DNA from: an uncultured beta proteobacterium
Lineage (GTDB): Bacteria; Pseudomonadota; Gammaproteobacteria; Burkholderiales; Burkholderiaceae
DNA: 40,789 nucleotides
Reading direction: 5' to 3'
Assembly (NCBI GenBank): GCA_903918115.1
Contig: CAIXDG010000055.1
Span: 1 to 40,789, forward strand
Shown here: piece after piece, positions 30,869-40,651 of the stretch
How the letters are laid out: the number at the start of each line of letters is the position of its first letter
How positions within the stretch are numbered: position 1 is the stretch's first letter
Notes under the pieces: model-generated
What the model saw: the letters and a program-made list of their open reading frames with translations, nothing else
Database searches by the model: none
What the model was told of the DNA's origin: nothing
Position numbers and translations under genes: made by a program

Positions 30869-32671
30869 ATGTCAAAAGAAAGCCCTAAAAATCCAGCCTC
30901 CAATAAGACTAAAGCGCTAGCCGCTGAACCTTCTAATTTTCTCCGCCAAATTATCGAGCACGATTTAGCCCAACCTTTATACCAACAGCGTCCACTGCAC
31001 AACGATGCTGACGGCAATGCCTTACCCCCACTGATTACCCGCTTTCCACCTGAACCAAATGGCTATTTACATATTGGGCATGCTAAAAGTATTTGTCTCA
31101 ATTTTGGTCTAGCTGCTGAATATCAAGCACGCGCTGGTGGTGCCCGTTGCAATATGCGCTTAGACGATACCAATCCTGTAAAAGAAGAGGTTGAATACGT
31201 TGATAGTATTTTAGATGCAGTACGCTGGCTTGGTTTCGATTGGGAGGCAAATGGTCAAACCCATTTGCATTACGCCAGTGATTATTTCGCACAGCTCTAT
31301 CAATTTGCGGAAATCTTAATCGAACATGGCAAAGCGTATGTCGATAGCCAAACTGCCGATGAAATACACACCAAACGGGGCAACTTTAATCAAGCAGGAC
31401 AAAATAGTCCTTATCGTGAGCGTAGTGTGGCGGAAAATTTACAACTCTTTCGCGCGATGCGGGCGGGTGAGTTTAGCGATGGCCAGCATGTACTCCGTCT
31501 AAAAATCGATATGCAACACCCTAATATCGTCATGCGCGATCCAGTGATTTACCGTATTCGTCATGCGCATCATCATCGGACTGGTGACCAGTGGTGCATT
31601 TATCCTTTGTATGATTTCACCCACTGCATTTCTGATGCCCTCGAATTCGTGTCTCATTCGATTTGCACCTTAGAGTTTGAAAATAATCGACCGCTCTACG
31701 ATTGGATTCTGAACACCCTAAAAGAAGCCGGCGTCTTTAGCGATCCACTGCCGCATCAGCACGAATTTGCGCGCCTCAATTTAACCTATACCCTCACTAG
31801 TAAACGTAAATTACTGCAATTAGTCGAAGAAAAATGTGTTGATGGCTGGGATGATCCACGCATGCCAACCATTGTTGGTATTCGTCGCCGCGGCTACACC
31901 CCTGAAAGCCTCCGCTTATTTTGTGAACGTATTGGCGTCTCGAAGGCTGACAGCTGGATCGATATGAGTACGCTAGAACAGGCTTTGCGAGACGACTTGG
32001 ATGCCAAGGCGCCGCGGGCTACTGCGGTACTAAAACCGCTAAAACTGGTGATTGAAAACTTTCCTGAAAATGGTTCTGAAGCTTGCTCGGCTCCACGACA
32101 TCCGCATCATCCCGAATGGGGTAAGCGAGAATTTAACTTTACGCGTGAAGTTTGGATCGAGGCCGATGACTTTATGTTGGAGCCAGTAAAAGGCTTCTTT
32201 CGACTTTATCCTCCCAACAATGACCAAGCAGGAGGACGCGTGCGTCTACGCCATGGTTTTGTGATTGAATGTACTGGAGTTGAGTTAGATAGCAATGGTC
32301 AGGTAAAGCAAGTGAACGCGCGTTATTTTCCCGATAGCAAGAGTGGCACCCCAGGCTCAGACAACTATAAAGTGAAGGGGAATATCCATTGGCTAAGCGT
32401 TGCTGAGGCTCTCGCTGTTGAGGTACGTCTTTATGATCACCTGTTTACTGAACCTCATCCCGATAGCGGAGAAAATAATTTTCTCGCTCACCTTAATCCA
32501 AATTCAAAACAGATTATTACTGCATACCTCGAACCCAGCATGAAATCAGTCCAAGCCGGCGAGCGTTTTCAGTTTGAACGTCATGGATACTTTATTGCGG
32601 ATGCCAGCGACTCACAAGCTGGAAAGCCAGTCTTTAATCGGACGGTGGCACTAAAGGATGCTTGGAAATAA
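30869..32671 (+). CDS. glnS: Glutaminyl-tRNA synthetase
   Basis: TRFPPEPNGYLHIGHAKSICLNFGLA, CNMRLDDTNPVKEEVEYVDSI, TLTSKRKLLQLVEEKCVDGWDDPRMPT. Confidence 0.96.
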   Translation: MSKESPKNPASNKTKALAAEPSNFLRQIIEHDLAQPLYQQRPLHNDADGNALPPLITRFPPEPNGYLHIGHAKSICLNFGLAAEYQARAGGARCNMRLDDTNPVKEEVEYVDSILDAVRWLGFDWEANGQTHLHYASDYFAQLYQFAEILIEHGKAYVDSQTADEIHTKRGNFNQAGQNSPYRERSVAENLQLFRAMRAGEFSDGQHVLRLKIDMQHPNIVMRDPVIYRIRHAHHHRTGDQWCIYPLYDFTHCISDALEFVSHSICTLEFENNRPLYDWILNTLKEAGVFSDPLPHQHEFARLNLTYTLTSKRKLLQLVEEKCVDGWDDPRMPTIVGIRRRGYTPESLRLFCERIGVSKADSWIDMSTLEQALRDDLDAKAPRATAVLKPLKLVIENFPENGSEACSAPRHPHHPEWGKREFNFTREVWIEADDFMLEPVKGFFRLYPPNNDQAGGRVRLRHGFVIECTGVELDSNGQVKQVNARYFPDSKSGTPGSDNYKVKGNIHWLSVAEALAVEVRLYDHLFTEPHPDSGENNFLAHLNPNSKQIITAYLEPSMKSVQAGERFQFERHGYFIADASDSQAGKPVFNRTVALKDAWK

Positions 32672-33542
32672 AACTGGCGACATTGGGATAGCGTAAAGCA
32701 ATCTTTAACTCTTTCAGACGGGTATTACTCACCCGCCGTGACTCACGCATAAATGACCAGAGCATTGGGCTCACTTTTTCTTTTACGGCAGCAGCGGTTA
32801 AACGAGGCGGTCGCTCAAGCTCATAAGCATCAGCAACTTGATCAAAATAATCGCCCATTTTGAGCTCTTCACCATCACAAGCATTGACGATGCGCTGGGG
32901 ACGCCCACGAAATACTGCCGCGCAAATCAGGCGGGATAAATCATCGCTCTGAATATGGTTGGAATAGGCATCTTCAGCGGCTAATAAAGCCGGGGTTCCC
33001 GCCTTCAGGCGTTCAATCGGCAAACGGTTGAGGTCATAAATGCCGGGCACCCGCAAAATTGTCAAACTTGCTTGCTGCGTTAAAGCAAAGGTCCGTAATA
33101 CCTGCTCAGCATCGACGCGGCGCTGCGCGCGCTCGCTTTGTGGGTCTATAGGCGTTGTTTCATGGACCCAAGAGCCATTAGCGTCACCGTATACCCCTGT
33201 GGTACTGACATAAATCAGGCGCCTGACGACACCGCCACCTTGGGCTAAAATTCGCAGTAGATTGCGGGTTCGGCGATCTTGATTACCTGAGTTAGGTGGT
33301 GGCGCTAAATGAATGACGGTTGCTGCTAATCCACTCAGACGCCATAAGCTATCAGGCTGATCAAGATTACCCAGAATAGGTAGTGCTCCAGCCTCTCGCA
33401 ATGCTGGAAAACGCGTTAATTGAGAAGTCAGTGCAAAAATATGAAAAGCCGGTGCTAACTGTTCAACAACTCTTAGCCCTATATCTCCACATCCCACAAT
33501 CAGGAGTCTAGGCTTAGCAAATAGGTGGGTGGTGTTACGCAT
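32634..33542 (-). CDS. NAD(P)-dependent epimerase / SDR family oxidoreductase
   Basis: Rossmann LLIVGCGDIGLRVVEQLAP; LIYVSTTGVYGDANGSWVHETTP. Confidence 0.9.
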   Translation of the reverse strand: MRNTTHLFAKPRLLIVGCGDIGLRVVEQLAPAFHIFALTSQLTRFPALREAGALPILGNLDQPDSLWRLSGLAATVIHLAPPPNSGNQDRRTRNLLRILAQGGGVVRRLIYVSTTGVYGDANGSWVHETTPIDPQSERAQRRVDAEQVLRTFALTQQASLTILRVPGIYDLNRLPIERLKAGTPALLAAEDAYSNHIQSDDLSRLICAAVFRGRPQRIVNACDGEELKMGDYFDQVADAYELERPPRLTAAAVKEKVSPMLWSFMRESRRVSNTRLKELKIALRYPNVASFISKHPLVPPSD

Positions 33543-33579
33543 TAGTTATATCGTACCGATTTATTGAAAGGAATGGGTT

Positions 33580-34674
33580 TTGGGGCATCGAGTCACACTG
33601 AAGGCTAGCGGTAAGGAGTTTACCGTCAACACCGATGAAACTATTTTAGAGGCCGCCCTGCGCCAAGGAATTAACTTGCCTTACGGCTGCAAGAATGGTG
33701 CTTGTGGATCTTGTAAAGGGAAAGTGATTTCAGGCCAAGTTCAGCATGGCGAACATAGTGAGAGCGCCTTGAATCGTGCTGAAGAATTAGCCGGTATGAG
33801 TCTATTTTGCTGCGCACACGCTACCGCCGATCTCATCATTGAAGTGCGTGAAGTACAAGGGGGCAGCGATTTGCCGGTGCGTAAGGTGCCCTGTCGCGTG
33901 AACTCAATTACCCGCCCCACTACTGATGTAGCAATTTTGCAATTACAACTGCCTGCAGCTGAACGTTTTCAGTATTTAGCTGGGCAATATATTGAATTTT
34001 TACTCAAAGATGGTCAGCGCCGCGCTTACTCTTTGGCTACAGCACCCGAACACGATGGGCCCCTTGAAGTCCAAATTCGGCATTTGCCAGGCGGCCTTTT
34101 TACTGATTTTGTTTTTGGGCATCAGCAAGACAGTAGTAATGAGAACTCCAGCGGCATGCCAACGCAATTTTTACAAGAGAAAGCAATCCTCCGTTTTGAA
34201 GGACCGCTGGGTAGTTTCTTTTTGCGTGAAGAGTCGACTAAGCCCATCCTCTTTTTGGCTGCAGGCACCGGGATTGCGCCGATTAAAGCGATCATTGAAC
34301 ACATGCTTGCCAAAAAAATTCAGCGGCCCATCAGCCTCTATTGGGGTGGCCGTCGACCCACCGATCTTTACCTGGATGCACTATGCAAAAGCTGGGCTAG
34401 CACCATCCCCGACTTTCACTATATTCCGGTAGTGTCAGATGCAATACCTGCCGACCAGTGGCACGGTCGAACGGGTTTTGTTCACCAAGCAGTGATGCAA
34501 GACTTTCCCAGTCTAAAGGCTATGCAGGTTTATGCTTGTGGGTCGCCACTGATGGTTAATGCTGCACGGCGTGACTTTATAGGCCAATGCCAATTACCGG
34601 AAGCTGAATTTTTTGCTGACTCGTTTACCAGTGCCGCAGATTTATCTCGCAGCTTAGATGAAACCGTTTCATAA
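33580..34674 (+). CDS. 2Fe-2S / FAD-NAD(P)H oxidoreductase (CDP-6-deoxy-delta-3,4-glucoseen reductase-like)
   Basis: 2Fe-2S motif PYGCKNGACGSCKG...CCAHA; FAD motif RRAYSLATAPE; NAD motif LFLAAGTGIAPIKAII. TTG start with SD AAAGGA. Confidence 0.9.
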   Translation: MGHRVTLKASGKEFTVNTDETILEAALRQGINLPYGCKNGACGSCKGKVISGQVQHGEHSESALNRAEELAGMSLFCCAHATADLIIEVREVQGGSDLPVRKVPCRVNSITRPTTDVAILQLQLPAAERFQYLAGQYIEFLLKDGQRRAYSLATAPEHDGPLEVQIRHLPGGLFTDFVFGHQQDSSNENSSGMPTQFLQEKAILRFEGPLGSFFLREESTKPILFLAAGTGIAPIKAIIEHMLAKKIQRPISLYWGGRRPTDLYLDALCKSWASTIPDFHYIPVVSDAIPADQWHGRTGFVHQAVMQDFPSLKAMQVYACGSPLMVNAARRDFIGQCQLPEAEFFADSFTSAADLSRSLDETVS

Positions 34675-34710
34675 TTCAGTTTTATTTAATTTAATTATCC
34701 TTCTTGCCTC

Positions 34711-35898
34711 ATGACCAATAAAACGCTGAATACCGACGCCATCATGTTTATTACCCCACGCCCTGAATTGGTGATGGTGCAGGGTGAGGGTTCTTGGCTA
34801 ACTGATCAAAATGGCAAGCGCTATCTCGACTTCATGCAAGGGTGGGCTGTAAATTGCTTAGGGCATGCTAACGCTGGCATGATTGCGGCGCTAAATACCC
34901 AAGCTAAATTATTAATTAGTCCTAGCCCTGCGTTTTACAACGAACCCATGCTGCGTTTAGCAAATCTACTGACTGCGAATAGCTGTTTTGATAAAGTTTT
35001 TTTTGCTAACAGTGGCGCCGAAGCCAATGAGGGAGCGATAAAGCTAGCACGTAAATGGGGACAACTCAATAAGGCGGGTGCCTTTGAAACTATTACTTTT
35101 GATCATGGCTTTCATGGGCGTACTCTAGCTACTATGAGTGCTTCTGGCAAACCAGGCTGGGATAGCATGTTTGCACCACAGGTTGCCGGCTTTCCGAAAG
35201 CCAATCTTAACGACCTAAGCTCGGTCATTGCCTGCATTACCGATAACACCGTGGCGGTAATGGTTGAGCCAGTTCAAGGTGAAGGTGGGGTTATTCCCTG
35301 TACGCCAGAATTTATGCAAAATTTACGCCAACTCACACAAGAGCGAAATATTTTATTGATAGTTGACGAAGTGCAATCGGGAAGCGGGCGTACAGGTAGC
35401 TTATTTGCTTATGAACAATTTGGCATTAAGCCCGACATCATGACCTTGGGTAAAGGTATTGGTGGTGGCGTTCCCTTGGCAGCCCTATTAGCTACTGATG
35501 CAGTAGCGTGCTTTGTAGCTGGTAATCAAGGCGGTACTTACAACGGCAATCCCCTCATGACAGCAGTAGGTATTAGTGTTGTTGAGCAACTCTTAGCTCC
35601 CCAATTTTTAGCCCAAGTGCAAGCTAAGGGCGAATTATTGCGTAATGAATTACGCCAACTGGTTGCAGAATTTCAGTTAGAAGGAGAGCGGGGAATGGGC
35701 ATGTTGCGGGCCTTAATGTTAGGTCGCGAAATTGGCCCTAAACTCGTAGAAATGGCTCGTGATCAAAATCCAGTAGGACTATTGATTAACTCCCCACAAC
35801 CCGATTTATTGCGTTTTATGCCCGCCCTAAATACCAGTGACGATGATATTCGCTTGATGGCTTCAATGCTACGCGGACTTCTCAAGCAATTGGTTTGA
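34711..35898 (+). CDS. argD: Acetylornithine transaminase family aminotransferase (class III, PLP)
   Basis: [78 protein letters not shown]. Confidence 0.88.
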   Translation: MTNKTLNTDAIMFITPRPELVMVQGEGSWLTDQNGKRYLDFMQGWAVNCLGHANAGMIAALNTQAKLLISPSPAFYNEPMLRLANLLTANSCFDKVFFANSGAEANEGAIKLARKWGQLNKAGAFETITFDHGFHGRTLATMSASGKPGWDSMFAPQVAGFPKANLNDLSSVIACITDNTVAVMVEPVQGEGGVIPCTPEFMQNLRQLTQERNILLIVDEVQSGSGRTGSLFAYEQFGIKPDIMTLGKGIGGGVPLAALLATDAVACFVAGNQGGTYNGNPLMTAVGISVVEQLLAPQFLAQVQAKGELLRNELRQLVAEFQLEGERGMGMLRALMLGREIGPKLVEMARDQNPVGLLINSPQPDLLRFMPALNTSDDDIRLMASMLRGLLKQLV

Positions 35899-35948
35899 CC
35901 TGCGCTCGCTTGGCATTAGTTGCAACTAGACTTGCATCGGTCTCATCT

Positions 35949-36659
35949 CTATTCACCTAAGTAGGCCTTGCGAACCCTGGTGTCAGCCATGAGTTCAGCG
36001 CCTGAACCAGCCAAGGTAATCAGTCCGCTTTCCATGACATAAGCGCGCTGTGCAAGCTGCAAGGCTAAACGCGCATTTTGCTCAACTAATAAAATAGTCA
36101 TACCCGCTTTAGTTAAGGAATGAATTACATTAAAAATGGTTTCAACCATGAGTGGTGCCAGCCCCATTGAGGGCTCATCTAACAATAATAATTTCGGTTG
36201 CGCCATCAGCGCCCTACCCATTGCCACCATCTGCTGCTCTCCCCCCGAAAGTGTGCCCGCCATTTGCGTGCTGCGCTCTTCTAAGCGTGGGACAAAAGTG
36301 TAGGTCTGATCTCAAAGACGTTTAAATTCAGCTGGGTTTTGCTGCAGAAAAGCGCCCATTTGTAAATTCTCAAAAACCGTCATGCGCTTAAATACACCAC
36401 GGCCTTCGGGCACTAAACTTAGACCGCGCTTGACCAATTCATAAGCAGGTAAATGGCTAACAGGCTCGCGATTAAATTGAATCTCACCAGCACTTGCGGA
36501 AATGATTCCAGCTAAGGCATTTAATGTCGAGCTTTTGCCAGCCCCATTGGCGCCAATTAAAGCGACTAACTCGCCAGACTTAATCTCAAAATCAATTCCC
36601 TTAACGGCTGTTATACCGCCGTAAGATACTTTTAGGTCCCTGACTTGTAAAATATGCAT
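35949..36659 (-). pseudogene. livF: LivF branched-chain amino acid ABC transporter ATPase with one in-frame TGA (36312-36314)
   Basis: The two ORFs 36312-36659 (Walker A IGANGAGKSSTLNALAG) and 35949-36263 ([21 protein letters not shown]) share a frame: ...[37 protein letters not shown]... Confidence 0.88.
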
Positions 36660-37420
36660 TAGCCATTACCTAAATACGCACGGATTACTTCAGGATTATT
36701 GCGAACCTCACGTGGGCTTCCAACTGCAATAGTCTTGCCATAATCTAATACCGTGAGGCTATCGCATATTCCCATTACCAAACTCACGTCATGCTCAATC
36801 AATAAAATTGTTTTGCCGTCACCGCGAATTTTTAAAAGTAATTCGCGTAAGTCTAATTTTTCAGTCGCATTCATTCCCGCGGCAGGTTCATCAAGCGCCA
36901 ATAACAAAGGATCGGTAGCCAAAGCACGGGCAATCTCTAAACGGCGTTGATGCCCATAAGATAGATTGATCGCAGTATGATCAGCAAATTCGCCCAAGCC
37001 AACATAGTGCAAGAGCGCAAACGATTTTTCTCTGATGTCACGTTCTTCGCGCTGCACCCGATTAGTCCGCATAACTGCACCAAAGACACCGGTATGCGAG
37101 CGGCAATGACAGCCCACCATCACATTTTCTAAGGCAGTCATCGCCCCAAACAAGCGAATATTCTGAAACGTACGGGCAATACCCGCTTGGGTTACCTGGG
37201 CAATTGAATGGGGTAAATAGTTTTTGCCATTAAATTGAAATTGGCCGCTTTCAGCAGGATACAAGCCTGTAATCACATTAAAAAAAGTGGTTTTGCCTGC
37301 TCCATTCGGGCCGATTAAGCCAACAATACTTCCCGTTGGCACGTTTAAACCGACATTATCTAAGGCATGTACGCCGCCAAAAAATTTCGATACATTAGCA
37401 ACGTCAAGTAATGTATTCAT
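36659..37420 (-). CDS. livG: LivG branched-chain amino acid ABC transporter ATPase
   Basis: LIGPNGAGKTTFFNVITGLYPAESG, LSYGHQRRLEIARALATDPLLLALDEPAAGMN; start likely MNTLLDVANV. Confidence 0.95.
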   Translation of the reverse strand: MNTLLDVANVSKFFGGVHALDNVGLNVPTGSIVGLIGPNGAGKTTFFNVITGLYPAESGQFQFNGKNYLPHSIAQVTQAGIARTFQNIRLFGAMTALENVMVGCHCRSHTGVFGAVMRTNRVQREERDIREKSFALLHYVGLGEFADHTAINLSYGHQRRLEIARALATDPLLLALDEPAAGMNATEKLDLRELLLKIRGDGKTILLIEHDVSLVMGICDSLTVLDYGKTIAVGSPREVRNNPEVIRAYLGNG

Positions 37421-38520
37421 GAAGTTGATGCTCCCCGCTTTTGCCAAATTCCTTTGGGACGATAGAGCATGATCAAAATTAAAGCTAAACCATAAATTAA
37501 CTGGCGCAAAATTTCAGCATCAACAATGACCTGACCAAAAAGCGCATGTTGGATTGGTTGCACCACTCCACGCAGTACTTCGGGAAAAATGGCGAGTAAT
37601 ATGGCGCCCAAAATCACTCCAGGAATATGGCCAATACCACCCAAGACCACCATCGCTAGTACCACAATCGATTCCCAGAGGGTAAAAGACTCTGGCGAAA
37701 CAAAACCTTGAAAACCGGCAAATAAAACCCCGGCTACACCTGCAAATGAAGCGCCAATCGCAAACGCCAGTAATTTCATATTGCGTGTGTTAATGCCCAT
37801 TGCTTGGGCAGCAACTTCATCCTCACGAATTGCGACCCAAGCGCGGCCAATACGCGAATTTTGTAAGCGCATGCAGATCACCGTAGCAAGACATGCTAAA
37901 AAAAGAAACAGATAAAAAATTAAATATAAAGCGGGCACTTGGATAAATCCAAGGTCTAAGGATTTGGCAAAAGAAATTCCAAAGAGCTCGATTGAGTCAA
38001 TTGCGCGGATGCCTTTAGGTCCATTTGTGAGATTAATGGGTCGATCTAAATTGTTTAAAAAAATGCGAATGATTTCACCAAAACCGAGAGTCACAATCGC
38101 TAAATAATCTCCCCGAAGTTTCAGCGTCGGCACACCCAAAATAATGCCAAATGTCGCCGCTAGAAGAGCGCCAATCAAACAGGCAAGCCAAATTGGGCTA
38201 TGCAAACCCGCTGGAAAGAGCGCGGCGATGGCCGCAAAAGATTGTGTCAGGTGGGGCGATGCTAGCAAGGCAAACGTATATGCGCCCAAGGCATAAAAGG
38301 CGATAAAACCCAAATCGAGTAAACCGGCAAAACCAACGACGACATTTAAGCCTAGTGCTAAAACAACATAAAGCAAAGCAAAATCCAGAACGCGCACCCA
38401 GTAATTTCCGCCCACCGCGCCAATACACCAAGGCAAAATGAGCAGGCTTAATATTGCCAACAACAAAACCATACGGCGCTGGGAAATAAAATTAGGCACG
38501 ATCTGAAACCCGTTCGCCAA
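37417..38520 (-). CDS. livM: LivM branched-chain amino acid ABC transporter permease
   Basis: VVGFAGLLDLGFIAFYALGAYTFALLASP, VPTLKLRGDYLAIVTLGFGEIIRI, VVLGGIGHIPGVILGAILL. Confidence 0.95.
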   Translation of the reverse strand: MANGFQIVPNFISQRRMVLLLAILSLLILPWCIGAVGGNYWVRVLDFALLYVVLALGLNVVVGFAGLLDLGFIAFYALGAYTFALLASPHLTQSFAAIAALFPAGLHSPIWLACLIGALLAATFGIILGVPTLKLRGDYLAIVTLGFGEIIRIFLNNLDRPINLTNGPKGIRAIDSIELFGISFAKSLDLGFIQVPALYLIFYLFLFLACLATVICMRLQNSRIGRAWVAIREDEVAAQAMGINTRNMKLLAFAIGASFAGVAGVLFAGFQGFVSPESFTLWESIVVLAMVVLGGIGHIPGVILGAILLAIFPEVLRGVVQPIQHALFGQVIVDAEILRQLIYGLALILIMLYRPKGIWQKRGASTS

Positions 38521-39427
38521 GTAAACCGCTCGGACGTAATACTAAGACCATAATCAGCACAATGAAAGCAAAGATATCTTGGTAATTAGAGCCCAATACA
38601 CCACCCGTCAAATCACCAATATAGCCAGCTCCTAACGATTCAATTAGGCCCAGCAACAATCCCCCTAACATTGCCCCGCGAATATTACCAATACCGCCTA
38701 AAACCGCCGCTGTAAAGGCCTTGAGGCCAGGGATGAAGCCCATATAAAAATTCGCATTGCCATAGTTAGTCGCAATCATCACCCCCGCTAAGCCTGCCAA
38801 AGCACCACCTAACATAAAGGTAATCGAAATGACCCGATTAGGATTAACCCCCATGAGCGCAGCAATTTGGGTTTGCTCAGCAGTAGCGCGCATAGCACGA
38901 CCCAACCGAGTGCGCTCAACTAAAAGTAACAAAGCGCACATCACCAAAAAAGCGACCGCAATAATAATTAATTCTTTTCCAGTAATTGTTACAGCACTGT
39001 TAAATAATTGAATCGGCAGTGAAGGCAGCAACTGCGGATACATCAACGGGTCTCGCGACCACACCATCATGGCAATCGTTTGCAACAACACCGACATGCC
39101 GATAGCTGAAATCAGTGGTGCAAGCCGTGGGGCATTTCGCAAGGGCCGATACGCGACCCGCTCGATCGTATAACTAAGCGCGGCACACACGGCCATCGTG
39201 ATTGGTAAGACCAGCACCAATATCAGCCAGCCTGGCAAAAAAGGGGTGAGCATCATCATGCCCTGAATGAGGGTGAGAGAAACCAAAGCGCCAATCATCA
39301 GCACTTCCCCATGCGCAAAGTTAATAATGCCTAGTACGCCATAAACCATGGTGTAACCCAAGGCAATTAAGGCATAAATACTACCTAAAACTAGACCATT
39401 AACTAGCTGCTGGAGGAAAGTTTCCAT
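38492..39427 (-). CDS. livH: LivH branched-chain amino acid ABC transporter permease
   Basis: LVNGLVLGSIYALIALGYTMVYGVLGIINFAHGEVLMIGA, LGGIGNIRGAMLGGLLLGLIES. Confidence 0.95.
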   Translation of the reverse strand: METFLQQLVNGLVLGSIYALIALGYTMVYGVLGIINFAHGEVLMIGALVSLTLIQGMMMLTPFLPGWLILVLVLPITMAVCAALSYTIERVAYRPLRNAPRLAPLISAIGMSVLLQTIAMMVWSRDPLMYPQLLPSLPIQLFNSAVTITGKELIIIAVAFLVMCALLLLVERTRLGRAMRATAEQTQIAALMGVNPNRVISITFMLGGALAGLAGVMIATNYGNANFYMGFIPGLKAFTAAVLGGIGNIRGAMLGGLLLGLIESLGAGYIGDLTGGVLGSNYQDIFAFIVLIMVLVLRPSGLLGERVSDRA

Positions 39428-39435
39428 CCGCCCAT

Positions 39436-40629
39436 TTACATCTTGACGACGTCAAGCACGGATTTCTTTTTGTCTTTGTATTCGTATAGAGAAATAACAC
39501 CATGCTGCAAATCGCCCTGTTTATCAAAGGCAATATTCCCTGTTAGGCCATTCATTTGGGTCTCTGGCATGACCAACAAAATTTTGGCTGGATCAGTCGA
39601 TTTGGCCCGCTTCATGGCATCTACTAAAACGTAAACTGCATCATAGGTAAAGGGAGAATAAATTTGTACTTCAGTATTGAAACGCTCTTTGTACCGCTTC
39701 TGAAAATCATTACCATTGGCCATTTTGCTTAACGCCATACCCGCCTCTGAGCAAGTAACGTTGGTAACCGCATCGCCCGCCAAATCGGCCAGCTTTTCAG
39801 TACACATCCCATCGCCACCCACAATCTTGGCAGTGATACCTAACTCCTTAGCCTGCTTAGCCAACGGCCCACCAGTAGCGTCCATGCCGCCATACATTAT
39901 CACGTCAGGTTTTGTGCCTTTAATTTTAGTCAAAATAGCTTTGAAATCGGTAGCCTTATTATTGCTAGCTTCACGCGCCACAATTTTGAGGCCGGCAGCT
40001 TTTACGGTTTTCTCAAACTCATCAGCTAACCCTTTGCCATATTGAGTTGCATCGTCAATAATTGCGACCGACTTAGCCTGCAGTTTTTGGGTTACATAAT
40101 TAGCCAATGCGGGCCCTTGCTGTGCATCTGTCGCGACTAAACGGTAAGTCGTTTTAAACCCTTGCTTGGTATATTCAGGATTGGTTGCCGAAGGCGAGAT
40201 TTGGGTAATACCAGCGTCACTATAAATTTTTGACGCCGGAATGCTGGTGCCAGAATTAAGATGGCCTACTACCGCAGCTACTTTAGCGTCGACTAATTTT
40301 TGTGCTACTTGGGTGGCAGTCTTTGGATCTTCCGCATCATCCTCTGGCACCAAAGTGAGGAATATTTTTTTACCATCAATCATTAAGCCGGTTTTATTAA
40401 TTTCTTCAATCGCTAAACGTGCGCCATTTTCATTATCCTTACCCAAGTGTGCAATCGGGCCGGTTAATGGCGCAACGTGGCCAATCTTCACTTCAGTGGC
40501 ATCGGCTGGCACTGCCGTAGCCGTTTTTTTATCACTTTTGCCGCAGGCGCCAAGAAGCGATACCAAGATAATCGCACTCATTGCGATACTGATTTGGCGC
40601 AAAGTAAAGCGCTGAATTAAAGCTTGCAT
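39436..40629 (-). CDS. livK: Branched-chain amino acid ABC transporter substrate-binding protein, predicted lipoprotein
   Basis: VKIGHVAPLTGPIAHLGKDNENGARLAIEEIN; lipobox-like SLLGAC; SD AGAGGTG before ATG 40629 (ORF extends to GTG 40638). Confidence 0.92.
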   Translation of the reverse strand: MQALIQRFTLRQISIAMSAIILVSLLGACGKSDKKTATAVPADATEVKIGHVAPLTGPIAHLGKDNENGARLAIEEINKTGLMIDGKKIFLTLVPEDDAEDPKTATQVAQKLVDAKVAAVVGHLNSGTSIPASKIYSDAGITQISPSATNPEYTKQGFKTTYRLVATDAQQGPALANYVTQKLQAKSVAIIDDATQYGKGLADEFEKTVKAAGLKIVAREASNNKATDFKAILTKIKGTKPDVIMYGGMDATGGPLAKQAKELGITAKIVGGDGMCTEKLADLAGDAVTNVTCSEAGMALSKMANGNDFQKRYKERFNTEVQIYSPFTYDAVYVLVDAMKRAKSTDPAKILLVMPETQMNGLTGNIAFDKQGDLQHGVISLYEYKDKKKSVLDVVKM

Positions 40630-40651
40630 ATTATTCACCTCTAAAATGAAA

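Noticed and set aside
36312-36314. Selenocysteine at the livF TGA
   Set aside because: LivF is not a known selenoprotein family, the site is not catalytic and I saw no evident bSECIS hairpin; far less likely than nonsense mutation or assembly error.
36263-36659. livF break explained by a frameshift
   Set aside because: Both halves are in the same frame separated by one TGA, so a substitution-type nonsense codon fits, not an indel.
40241-40615. 124-aa ORF antisense to livK
   Set aside because: Shadow ORF of livK; no independent evidence.
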